DNA from: Candidatus Methanophagales archaeon ANME-1-THS
Lineage (GTDB): Archaea > Halobacteriota > Syntropharchaeia > Alkanophagales > Methanospirareceae
Direction of reading: 5' to 3'
DNA: 8,115 bases
Assembly (NCBI GenBank): GCA_004212135.1
Contig: RXIE01000156.1
Location: forward strand, 1 to 8,115
The notes beneath the pieces are model-generated. The model had not been told where the DNA came from, did no database searches, and worked only from the letters and a program-made list of their open reading frames with translations. Below are positions 1 through 6,240 of this stretch, piece by piece. Numbering within the stretch: the first letter of the stretch is position 1; each line of letters begins with the position of its first letter. The translations under genes were made by a program, and so were the position numbers.

Positions 1-1167
1 TACTGCGTCCTCGGTGTTGAGAGAGGGGCACCAAAAGACCAGATCGAGCAAGCTTATGAGAGAAAATTGAAGTTCTCAAGCTATCCCAGAGAGGTGATCG
101 GGGAGGCATTCGATGTATTGAGCAGCCCCAGACTTCAGAAAGAGTATGACGAACTGCTTCTTACATTTGAGCAGGTTACGAGATGCATGCCTCCACATGA
201 GAAGAATGAATTGGTAAAGAATCACAGCGCACATATCAGCGTCGAGAAGGAGTACATTAGAATGGGTCAGATACTGAGCAGGTATAAGGATTATACCCTT
301 CTTCATATGCATGGAATGCCTGATCTATACGAGATTGCAGGGCTTGCAAAGGACTCCACAACCGAAGAGATAAGAAGAAATCGCAGGACAGACTCAGAGC
401 TATTGAAAAAAATCCACGCCGTACTCAATGATACTGCATCACGCGAAGAGTACGACTTCATGCTGGGCTTTATTGCTAAACACGGAGATAAGGGGCGTCT
501 TGAAGCAAGGGATAGGAATAGGAAGAAGTGGGAGCGTATAGATAGGGGCATCTTTGAGAAAATTATACTTACTGCTCTTAATGAACCAGATGCAATTGAA
601 AATTATATGCAGCGGCGGGATGAAATACTTAACAGCAACCAGGACTGGAAGCAGTACCTCCCGCCTAATAAAGAGACATTTCTATCGGTACTCGGGTTAG
701 ATGCAGGTTCGCTTCGCGCTGACAAAAGAGAGGTTGAAAGAGCTGTACGCGAGAGATACAGGCAGCTTGAGAAGACTCCTCAGGTTAATCTGGCATATAG
801 CGTGCTCAAGAATACGTCGCTGAGAGAGGATTACCTGTGGCTTCTTGAGAAGCACGAAATGCTGGATACATTGGTCAGCCTGCTTTCGGCGGAAGAGGTT
901 CCCGGAGGAATTAAAATTAAAAAAGAGAAAGTGGAAATGCCGAGCTTCCGGGAGACGATGGATGCGTTAATCCGGCTATTCGCAAAGACAGAGGGAGGAA
1001 TCAAAGGAGGAAGAGATAAGATACCGAGCACTCAGGAGGTGATGGCTATATTAAGCAGCATGATCGAGGAGGAGGTCGTAAAGGGAACTTCCAAGAGAAT
1101 TAAAAGGAGGAAAGATAAAAAGCCGAATAAACATAAACAGACAACTTTTAATGTTTTTGAAGAATGA
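1..1167 (+). CDS. J-domain-like repeat protein without HPD motif (5' end outside window)
   Basis: The frame is open from base 1, so the gene starts upstream; the TTG at 67 is only an internal possible start. The 388 visible codons hold three units resembling DnaJ J-domains. Unit 1 (codons 1-53) begins YCVLGVERGAPKDQIEQAYE and ends AFDVLSSPRLQKEYDELL, the typical helix I-II and helix III-IV signatures. Unit 2 (codons 108-156) runs DLYEIAGL to LNDTASREEYDFML. Unit 3 (codons 225-284) runs TFLSVLGLD to AYSVLKNTSLREDYLWLL. All lack the HPD tripeptide that J-proteins need to stimulate Hsp70; in unit 1 the loop reads KFSSYPRE. The C-terminal 50 residues are very lysine/arginine rich (KRIKRRKDKKPNKHK). 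Known: J-like domains lacking HPD often act as protein-interaction modules. Inferred: a scaffold or adaptor, not an active co-chaperone. I am fairly sure of the fold resemblance; function is unknown. Confidence 0.72.
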   Translation, partial: YCVLGVERGAPKDQIEQAYERKLKFSSYPREVIGEAFDVLSSPRLQKEYDELLLTFEQVTRCMPPHEKNELVKNHSAHISVEKEYIRMGQILSRYKDYTLLHMHGMPDLYEIAGLAKDSTTEEIRRNRRTDSELLKKIHAVLNDTASREEYDFMLGFIAKHGDKGRLEARDRNRKKWERIDRGIFEKIILTALNEPDAIENYMQRRDEILNSNQDWKQYLPPNKETFLSVLGLDAGSLRADKREVERAVRERYRQLEKTPQVNLAYSVLKNTSLREDYLWLLEKHEMLDTLVSLLSAEEVPGGIKIKKEKVEMPSFRETMDALIRLFAKTEGGIKGGRDKIPSTQEVMAILSSMIEEEVVKGTSKRIKRRKDKKPNKHKQTTFNVFEE

Positions 1168-1190
1168 CCGGTGCTCTCACCTGTTTTTCG
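1168..1190 (+). terminator. possible terminator after the J-like gene
   Basis: Just after the TGA, a short GGTG-CTCT-CACC stem is followed by TGTTTTT. The stem is only four pairs, so the call rests mainly on the T-run, which is enough for many archaeal terminators. Confidence 0.25.
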
Positions 1191-1230
1191 GTATAAGGAT
1201 TGTGCCATCACATCATCAGTAAGTTTCATG

Positions 1231-1238
1231 AATATATT
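1231..1238 (+). promoter_or_regulatory. TATA-like box for the membrane nuclease operon
   Basis: AATATATT is centred about 30 bases before the ATG at 1264. No SD-like sequence precedes that ATG (the bases are AGTATAAATTGCT), so a leaderless transcript starting at or near the ATG fits. GTATAAAT at 1252 is an alternative TATA box but lies too close to the start. Confidence 0.35.
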
Positions 1239-1263
1239 GGAACAGAAAAAAGTATAAATTGCT

Positions 1264-1764
1264 ATGATTGAGTGGGTCTTGCTGATATTGTTGGTAATAG
1301 TTCTAATTTACTTGTTTTGGAAGTATTCCGAGCTAAGAGGAGAGATTGAAACTCGTGCACGGGGAATATTTGAAAAATGGAGAACAACTGAGTTAGAAAC
1401 GCAGGCGAATGAGAAAGCGCAGTTATTATTTCAGAATTGGATGCGAGAAGAGGAGAGAAGGATTAGAGAAGATGCCATTAAGAAGAGTGAAGCGGTCATA
1501 AAAGGTAAAGTGACCGAGCATTTAATTCCATTTTTTCCCGATTTCAGCTATAATCCGAAAGATGCGAGGTTTATAGGATCGCCGGTTGATCTGGTGATCT
1601 TTGATGGCTTGAACGAGGGTGAATTAAAGAAAGTTGTCTTCGTTGAAGTAAAGACAGGAAAAACAGCAGGCTTGTCTGAGAGAGAAAGATTGGTTAAACA
1701 GTGTGTCGAAAACAAAAATGTGGTTTATGAAATGATCCATCGTAAAAGTGAAAAGGAGGAATGA
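1264..1764 (+). CDS. membrane-anchored endonuclease, Holliday-junction-resolvase-related (PF10107 type)
   Basis: The 166-residue protein has three parts. Residues 4-19 form a hydrophobic transmembrane anchor (VLLILLVIVLIYLFW). Residues 22-83 form a charged helical coiled-coil stalk. Residues 84-160 form the nuclease domain. That domain has EHLIPFFPDF, then GSPVDLVIFDG with D109, then VVFVEVKTGK with E128 and K130. This is a PD-(D/E)xK catalytic core in the arrangement of the 'endonuclease related to archaeal Holliday junction resolvase' family. Known: the family is typified by an N-terminal membrane helix and this C-terminal core; its biological role is not established. With no positive residues before the anchor and K/R residues after it, the nuclease likely faces the cytoplasm. 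The gene is followed after 6 bases by the three-pass membrane protein, suggesting co-transcription. I am confident of the family; substrate is unknown. Confidence 0.85.
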   Translation: MIEWVLLILLVIVLIYLFWKYSELRGEIETRARGIFEKWRTTELETQANEKAQLLFQNWMREEERRIREDAIKKSEAVIKGKVTEHLIPFFPDFSYNPKDARFIGSPVDLVIFDGLNEGELKKVVFVEVKTGKTAGLSERERLVKQCVENKNVVYEMIHRKSEKEE

Positions 1765-1770
1765 AATAAG

Positions 1771-2736
1771 ATGAAAAGCATTTGGAAAGGATTGATAGGT
1801 TTGTTTGTTCTCCTATTGGGGTTTGCTCTTTGGCTTGCAGGAAGCATATTTGAAGGCATTGCCGGGGGGTTAGCCGGAGAATCATTTCTCTTAACAAGAG
1901 GCGCACTGGGTATTGGATTTCTTTTAATCTTCTTTGGGCCCATATTTTTCTGGATTTTTTTACCTCTTAAGGACAGATGGTATGAATCACATCCCAAAAG
2001 GTTCATTATTGCAATTACACCATTTGTTATATTCCTGTTGCTTATTTTTGGTGTGGCGATCTCCGGAATCGTTCATGAGCCACAGCTACCAGAGTATTCT
2101 TTTAACGCAACGCTTGCAGATGCTAAAATTGTTGTGGAGATAAATCGCATCACAGAAGGTGATCTACCTGATTCTCTAAACATTAAGCTGACTGATCTAG
2201 ATGGGAAACAAGCAGATTTTGACTATGTTTCAAATGAAGATTTAAAAGACGGAAAGGAACGAGTAGAATTGAATTTTGCGTATTTTGGTGCCCCAAAGAT
2301 TGGTAATTACACGCTGGTTATAAAAAATATTAGGGATGAGATAATTTATCAAAGGAGTTTTGAGATAACTCCAAAAGTAGTAATTTTAGGGGAGAAAATA
2401 AAGGTTGGTGATTTTTTATTCAATTTTGAATCTTTTAGGGTTTCAGACACTTATAAGTACTATAAGGCTGATCCCGGATATAAATTCATCGTCATCGAAG
2501 CCAAAGCAAAAAATGAGGGAATAAAAAAGCAATCGTTAAATGTGGGTGAAGTAAAATTGGAAGTTGATAAAGGGTATCAATATGAGCCCTATTCATACTA
2601 TTCGTTGTCCTTTGACTCATTAAGGCCGGAAGAGGAAACTACTGATGAAATAGTTTTTGAAATTTTGGAAGATACAGAGCCAATTAAACTTTCTGCAGAA
2701 ATAGGAAACATTAATGTCGTTTTAATCTTAGAGTGA
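1771..2736 (+). CDS. three-pass membrane protein with extracellular beta-rich region (DUF4352-like C-terminus)
   Basis: This 321-residue protein has hydrophobic segments at about 5-27, 43-65 and 77-100. The basic loop between the second and third (LKDRWYESHPKR) and the N-terminal MKSIWK predict a cytoplasmic N-terminus and an outward-facing C-terminal region of about 220 residues. That region looks like two beta-sandwiches. The first is residues 110-200. The second is residues 205-321, where GEKIKVGDFLFNFESFRV, a central FIVIEAKAKNEG strand and LRPEEETTDEIVFEI resemble DUF4352-type immunoglobulin-like domains of surface proteins. The SD site GGAGG at 1755-1759 lies inside the end of the nuclease gene, 11 bases before this ATG, so the two are probably translated from one mRNA. 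The DUF4352 assignment is by pattern only; no enzymatic motif is visible. A role as surface or partner subunit for the nuclease is inference. Confidence 0.7.
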   Translation: MKSIWKGLIGLFVLLLGFALWLAGSIFEGIAGGLAGESFLLTRGALGIGFLLIFFGPIFFWIFLPLKDRWYESHPKRFIIAITPFVIFLLLIFGVAISGIVHEPQLPEYSFNATLADAKIVVEINRITEGDLPDSLNIKLTDLDGKQADFDYVSNEDLKDGKERVELNFAYFGAPKIGNYTLVIKNIRDEIIYQRSFEITPKVVILGEKIKVGDFLFNFESFRVSDTYKYYKADPGYKFIVIEAKAKNEGIKKQSLNVGEVKLEVDKGYQYEPYSYYSLSFDSLRPEEETTDEIVFEILEDTEPIKLSAEIGNINVVLILE

Positions 2737-2738
2737 TA

Positions 2739-2830
2739 ATGAAAAAGAAAATCGTAGCAGGTTTGATAGGATAGAAGTGGACGTTGAATATATAAACGAG
2801 TGGAATCAAACTTACATCGAAGATGAATAA
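2739..2830 (+). pseudogene. remnant of a small secreted or lipoprotein-like gene
   Basis: Two bases after the upstream stop, an ATG opens MKKKIVAGLIG, which looks like the start of a signal peptide, and then hits TAG at 2772. One frame over, 2771-2830 reads IEVDVEYINEWNQTYIEDE before a TAA, which looks like a piece of beta-strand protein. The simplest reading is an internal deletion that joined the start of a signal peptide to a later fragment out of frame. The insertion sequence begins 25 bases further on. Composition and position as the third gene of the operon support it, but the pieces are short. Alternatively, this is only an 11-codon ORF and chance. Confidence 0.35.
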
Positions 2831-2846
2831 GGAAAATTTATGAAGC

Positions 2847-2854
2847 AAAAATTT
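2847..2854 (+). repeat. target site duplication, left copy (AAAAATTT)
   Basis: AAAAATTT directly abuts the left inverted end of the insertion sequence and is repeated exactly at 4094-4101 outside the right end. Eight bases is the usual duplication size for ISH6 elements and for many IS256-group elements. Confidence 0.75.
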
Positions 2855-2880
2855 GGTGGTGTTTCATCATCAGTTAAAAT
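2855..2880 (+). repeat. terminal inverted repeat, left end of the insertion sequence
   Basis: The segment starts GGTGGTGTTTCA and ends GTTAAAAT. Those two 8-base blocks, GTGTTTCA and GTTAAAAT, are identical in the right end read in reverse complement, at the same spacing. The transposase stop codon (2874-2876) lies within this repeat. Confidence 0.75.
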
Positions 2881-3485
2881 TCACCTCCAGCAGGTATAAC
2901 TTCAACCTCACCCTTTATAAATCTTAAGTTATCACTCTTCATCATCTTGAGCTTAAATGCCTCGTAAGATTCCTCAGATACATACCTCGTTAGAACGAGG
3001 TTGAGAATTGACTCCAGACCTTTAGTGGTCCATCTCATCCACTTATGCTTTGCCCTTTTTGATATCTCCCCCATCAACCTTTCTATAAGATTTGAATTCC
3101 AAGGAACCTTTCTTCCTTTGACAGCCAGTACTGCAAAGGTTACAACGGTATTTGAATAATCCTTGATGAAGGATGCGGCTTTAAAACATCCGAGCTTCTG
3201 GAGTTCTTCAGCAAGCATCTTCAACTCATCCACCGTCCAGTTGATCCTTCTCTTCAATGCATCCTGATTACCATCCTTCCTATGTTTTACCACCGAATTT
3301 ATCAGCGCAAAAAGGACTGATTCCAACCTCTTAATTATCCTCTTTCTATCTTCCAACGTCATTTCCCAATCCTGCCAGAGCTTAAAGCTGGTATCGTGGA
3401 GCATGTGGACTAAATCCAACTGGAAGCTTCTTTCACCATTCACAAGCGCATTTCTCATCTCTCTATCGGCATCGCCGATGATCAC
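2874..3485 (-). pseudogene. transposase, C-terminal part (frameshifted; second and third catalytic acids)
   Basis: This 203-codon open frame (GTG at 3485) is the C-terminal half of the transposase. It starts VIIGDADREMRNAL, where the acidic D of GDAD is the second catalytic residue. FQLDLVHMLHD follows, containing the D-x2-H motif (residues 24-27) of the IS256/ISH6/MULE group. NSNLIERLMGEISKR carries the likely third catalytic residue, E135. Its start overlaps the stop of the N-terminal part by four bases (GTGA). One missing G between 3488 and 3487 explains the break: restoring it turns LDKKR-stop into LDKKAVIIGDAD. The overlap could in principle allow coupled translation of two halves, but catalytic residues are split between them and no slippery run is present. 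I read it as an inactivating mutation. Confidence 0.8.
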
Positions 3486-3982
3486 CGCTTCTTATCCAGT
3501 GCAGCAGCCTCATCGAGTTTGCTTGCCGTCTCCTCCCAGGCTTTATTCACCCTCGCATCCAGGAGAACCTTCTTCCCATTGCTCACCCCAAGGACTACAT
3601 TCACGCCATTTTCGCTCTTTCCTTTCTCCTGAGAATGGGTCTTTGTGCCATCAGCATAAGCAACTTCGACACTTGCATCCTTTATCTCATCCCCATTGAA
3701 GGCTTTGATCTTCTCACCATATTCGATAACCCTGCGGTTTATGGTGCATGGGGAAGGGAAGTCTTTTACGAACTGCTTCCCCTCTTTTACAGCATCTCGA
3801 TAGGTCATCTTCATGGCAAGCTCAGCGCTGATCACAGAAATGTCTTCTTGATAGACCCTCTTTCCAGCAAATTCTATGCTCTCTTCCACCGGCAAGAAGA
3901 TCTTCCCCTCCTCTTTATCCATAACCCTGTGCAACTTGAGATTGAGTCTCATTACCAACCGATAGCCTTTTATCCCCATCAA
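3482..3982 (-). pseudogene. transposase, N-terminal part (frameshifted; first catalytic acid)
   Basis: This 166-codon frame holds the N-terminal half of the transposase. Its only in-frame starts are TTG at 3982 and ATG at 3979, with no SD in front. VEVAYADGTKTHSQE gives D111, the likely first catalytic residue, and VNVVLGVSNGKKVLLDARV is the following beta-strand region. A better start lies upstream in another frame. ATG at 4019-4017 has a strong SD (GGAGGTGA, complement of 4026-4033) six bases away and encodes MDITVSLQIKIQFDGDK. Removing one base from the G4 run (3974-3977) or A4 run (3968-3971) joins that start to this frame. The intact gene would then span 4019 to 2874, about 381 residues, normal for the group. 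So this half carries a second, independent frameshift. Confidence 0.78.
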
Positions 3983-4016
3983 ACTGTATTTTTATCTGGA
4001 GAGATACGGTAATATC

Positions 4017-4054
4017 CATTGGGATTCACCTCCACTTCCCAAATGCTGGAGGTG
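4017..4054 (-). promoter_or_regulatory. transposase SD, start codon and SD-masking hairpin
   Basis: On the - strand, CACCTCCA (4054-4047) can pair perfectly with TGGAGGTG (4034-4027) across a 12-base loop. The second arm contains most of the SD GGAGGTGA for the ATG at 4019. A transcript entering from outside would carry both arms and hide the SD. A transcript from a promoter with TATA near 4070 would start around 4044, inside the loop, and lack the first arm. The pairing is seen; the regulatory role is inferred from IS10-like elements that limit transposase this way. Confidence 0.5.
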
Positions 4055-4067
4055 TTTCCCCACAGTT

Positions 4068-4093
4068 ATTTTAACCGAGCTTGAAACACGACT
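4068..4093 (-). repeat. terminal inverted repeat, right end of the insertion sequence
   Basis: Reverse-complemented, it starts AGTCGTGTTTCA and ends GTTAAAAT, matching the left end at 20 of 26 positions. Its inner part TTAAAATAA could serve as the TATA box of the transposase promoter. Confidence 0.75.
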
Positions 4094-4101
4094 AAAAATT
4101 T
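4094..4101 (+). repeat. target site duplication, right copy (AAAAATTT)
   Basis: Exact copy of 2847-2854, directly outside the right inverted end. It forms part of the likely TATA box of xseA. Confidence 0.75.
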
Positions 4102-4140
4102 ATTGAAGCATTAACTTACTTTGACATAGTAGGAAGGAGA
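4095..4140 (+). promoter_or_regulatory. xseA promoter and ribosome binding site
   Basis: AAAATTTATT at 4095-4104 is a plausible archaeal TATA box, predicting a transcription start near 4125-4130. The SD GGAAGGAGA (4132-4140) ends five bases before the ATG at 4146. The TATA box overlaps the target duplication of the insertion sequence, so any upstream elements beyond it were displaced by the insertion. Confidence 0.45.
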
Positions 4141-4145
4141 TAGAA

Positions 4146-5504
4146 ATGAATAAGCCCAGAAAAGGGATTACCTTACTGGATTTCCTGCATTTGAAGGAGG
4201 ATGAAGACGAAGAGAAGGGTGAAGTTGAGCGCAAACAAGAAACAGAGATAGGAATCGAGGAAGAGAAGGGTGTAGAAGCACCGCACATATACACGGTTCA
4301 GGAGGTTACGAGATATATTCGGCAGCGATTGGACGAGGACGAGGTGCTGGCGGACATTTATGTGAAGGGCGAGCTCTCGAATCTCAGCCAGCCCACGTCT
4401 GGTCATGTATACTTCACGATCAAGGATGAGTTCTCGGAGTTGCAGTGTGTGATGTTCAGGGAACGAAACCACGAACTGAAGTTTACGCTTGAGGATGGAT
4501 TGAGCGTGGTCGTCCGAGGTCGTATCAGTGTGTATGAGAAGCGCGGCAGGTACCAGATGTATGTGGAGGAGGTACAGGAGGCGGGCTTAGGTGCGCTCTA
4601 TCTTGCATTTGAGCAATTAAAACGGAAATTGAAGGATGAAGGATTGTTTGATGCGGTCTATAAGAAGCTGATACCGAGCTTTCCGTCCCGAATCGGCATT
4701 ATCACCTCGCCAACCGGCGCTGCGATCCGGGACATGCTGAAGATCCTCAAAAAGCGCTTTCCACATGTTCACATCCTGCTGGCTCCGGTTGCCGTACAGG
4801 GAGCAGAAGCGCCGGCACAGATTATTCGGGCTATCCAGCTCATGAATCGATATAGTGCCGAACGCGAGCAGATCGATGTGCTCATCGTGGGTCGTGGCGG
4901 GGGTTCAATCGAAGAACTCTGGGCGTTTAATGAAGAAGCGGTTGCCCGCGAGATCTTCGCATCCGTAATACCGGTGATTTCCGCGGTCGGGCACGAAACG
5001 GACTTTACGATTGCCGATTTTGTGGCGGATAAACGAGCAGCGACACCATCCGAAGCGGCAGAGCTCGTGGTGCCGGACAGACGTGAGCTCGAGAGGAATG
5101 TGAGGTCCCTTGAGCTGCGGATGCGGCAGAATCTCTTTAAGGCGATTGAATACCACCGGAAGCGGTTGGAGGGTATCGAGAAGAGTATATGGTTCAGAAA
5201 GCCCATTGAGCGTATAAATCAATATCGGCAGACGTTAGATGAGCTCAAGCGGAGCTTAGTGACTGAAATTACGCATCTCGTGGCTCTGCAGCGGAAAAGC
5301 GTGCAGGCCCTCATGGGCAAACTGGACGCCCTGAGTCCGCTGGCAATTCTGGAACGGGGGTATTGTATCTCCCTGAAAGTACCGGACGGAGTGGTTGTCC
5401 GGAGCATACAGGATATTTCAGTCGGCGATGCGCTCAAGGTTTTATTCAAGGACGGCGCGGCGATTTCAGAGGTGAGGGATAAGAAGATAAAGAAGCGCGA
5501 ATAA
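4146..5504 (+). CDS. xseA: exodeoxyribonuclease VII large subunit
   Basis: This is the catalytic subunit of exonuclease VII, which cuts single-stranded DNA from both ends into short oligonucleotides in the cytoplasm. The 452 residues match the family's usual size. Residues 48-145 are the OB-fold DNA-binding domain (IYTVQEVTRYI, VKGELSNLSQPTSGHVYF). Residues 150-405 are the catalytic region with TSPTGAAIRD (D196), VGRGGGSIEELWAFNEE (R250) and SAVGHETDFTIADFVADKRA (H283, D286); these correspond to the essential D155, R205, H238 and D241 of the E. coli enzyme as I recall them. A helical stretch around 312-390 and LSPLAILERGYCI (397-408) follow, as in the family. Odd: about 47 extra residues precede the usual start, very rich in Glu/Asp and Lys. 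The strong SD supports this start. The partner xseB is not adjacent but 840 bases downstream. Identification is secure. Confidence 0.96.
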   Translation: MNKPRKGITLLDFLHLKEDEDEEKGEVERKQETEIGIEEEKGVEAPHIYTVQEVTRYIRQRLDEDEVLADIYVKGELSNLSQPTSGHVYFTIKDEFSELQCVMFRERNHELKFTLEDGLSVVVRGRISVYEKRGRYQMYVEEVQEAGLGALYLAFEQLKRKLKDEGLFDAVYKKLIPSFPSRIGIITSPTGAAIRDMLKILKKRFPHVHILLAPVAVQGAEAPAQIIRAIQLMNRYSAEREQIDVLIVGRGGGSIEELWAFNEEAVAREIFASVIPVISAVGHETDFTIADFVADKRAATPSEAAELVVPDRRELERNVRSLELRMRQNLFKAIEYHRKRLEGIEKSIWFRKPIERINQYRQTLDELKRSLVTEITHLVALQRKSVQALMGKLDALSPLAILERGYCISLKVPDGVVVRSIQDISVGDALKVLFKDGAAISEVRDKKIKKRE

Positions 5505-5514
5505 ACCGTGCGAA

Positions 5515-5567
5515 GAGGCTGACGTGCTCTTGCCGCCACGCTGCGGGGTCCGTTTAGCCTCGTTTTT
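5515..5567 (+). terminator. possible terminator between xseA and the convergent coiled-coil gene
   Basis: GAGGCTGA (5515-5522) can pair with TTAGCCTC (5554-5561; one G-T pair), followed by GTTTTT. The loop of about 31 bases is long, so the stem may not be the active signal; the T-run at 5563-5567 may suffice. The right arm includes the stop codon of the convergent gene. Confidence 0.35.
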
Positions 5568-6174
5568 CCAATTTCTTCTGATAATTCTGGACTTTCCTTT
5601 CGGCTTCTAATGCTAATCGGTTCTTATCCTCGTCCGTAATGATCTGATAACGAGAGAGTCGGGCCGCTATTTTTGGCACTTCTGTCTTCACGATCGCCAG
5701 CAGTCTCCGGCTCGCCTCCCGCTTCGCCTCCTCCACCTTTGGTTGTGCCTCACGTATTCGTTCAAACCCTTCCTGCAAGGTTTCTTGCTGTTGCGAGATC
5801 TGGTCCGTCTTCTTCAAGACCGTTCGTTTCGCACTCACGCCAGCATAATCGATTCCATACTTCTCTTTGAGGTATTCGGTGATGAACCGGTCTCTTGTAC
5901 GTGAGATCCATCGGTTAATCTCATTGGTAAGTTCACGGTACACTGAATAATAATGCGTGACCTGCTCCCGCATGGTGATGTCACCCAACTCTTCTTTGAG
6001 CGCTTCTTTTACCCTCTCCAGTGATTCTTCAAGCTCTTTTACGGTCTTCCGTGCTTCGTCAAGCGCATCCCCTTTCTCACCATGCTCAAGCCCGGTTAAC
6101 GTGATCCGTGCCTTTGCGAGCTCATTGGCTATCCTCTTCTCAGCACTCAACAGGGCGGTCAGATTCCTGGTCAT
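5554..6174 (-). CDS. coiled-coil protein of unknown function
   Basis: I do not recognise this 206-residue protein. It is almost entirely helical and highly charged. Likely coiled coils lie at about 10-65 (ARKTVKELEESLERVKEALK), 120-160 (QQQETLQEGFERIREAQPKV) and 183-203 (KNRLALEAERKVQNYQKKL). The middle section YYSVYRELTNEINRWISRTRDRF (about 76-98) is the most aromatic part and may be a small folded core. There is no signal peptide, membrane segment or catalytic motif. The start is supported by GGGGAG (complement of 6180-6185) five bases before the ATG and by a TATA-like box at 6215-6223. The gene lies between xseA and xseB but on the opposite strand, so it is not co-transcribed with them. 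It is convergent with xseA (49-base gap) and divergent from xseB. A structural or DNA-associated role is only a guess. Confidence 0.75.
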   Translation of the reverse strand: MTRNLTALLSAEKRIANELAKARITLTGLEHGEKGDALDEARKTVKELEESLERVKEALKEELGDITMREQVTHYYSVYRELTNEINRWISRTRDRFITEYLKEKYGIDYAGVSAKRTVLKKTDQISQQQETLQEGFERIREAQPKVEEAKREASRRLLAIVKTEVPKIAARLSRYQIITDEDKNRLALEAERKVQNYQKKLEKRG

Positions 6175-6214
6175 TAGTTCTCCCCAGCACTCCTTTAGAT
6201 ATATCTCTGCCGTT

Positions 6215-6223
6215 CATATATAG
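6215..6223 (-). promoter_or_regulatory. TATA box for the coiled-coil gene
   Basis: Read on the - strand this is CTATATATG, centred at 6219. It predicts a transcript start near 6193 and a leader of about 19 bases that contains the GGGGAG ribosome binding site. Confidence 0.45.
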
Positions 6224-6240
6224 AAAACCATGCCCTCACG

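Larger units (their letters stand above)
2855..4093 (-). mobile_element. insertion sequence, ISH6/IS256-like, 1239 bp, transposase decayed
   Basis: The element is defined by terminal inverted repeats at 2855-2880 and 4068-4093 (20 of 26 positions identical when the right end is reverse-complemented) and by a perfect 8-base flanking direct repeat. It carries one transposase gene on the - strand that fills nearly the whole element. The transposase has DDE residues and a D-x2-H motif, as in the IS256/ISH6/ISLre2/MULE group. Length, duplication size and repeat length fit ISH6-like or IS256-group elements; I cannot choose between these without a search. Two frameshifts in the transposase make it likely immobile unless a helper copy supplies the protein in trans. 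The ends look intact. It sits between the operon ending at 2736 and xseA, inside the AT-rich xseA promoter. Confidence 0.85.

Noticed and set aside
3482..3493. Programmed frameshift or coupled two-protein transposase at the GTGA overlap
   Set aside because: The site reads AAG AAG CGG TGA with no slippery run, and the catalytic acids are split between the halves. A second frameshift upstream also favours decay.
3403..4012. Open frames on the + strand inside the insertion sequence
   Set aside because: They lie opposite the transposase coding frames, have serine/proline/histidine-rich compositions without family features and lack ribosome binding sites.
4769..5222. Long - strand open frames within xseA
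   Set aside because: Antisense shadows of a clearly conserved gene, with serine/arginine-rich content.
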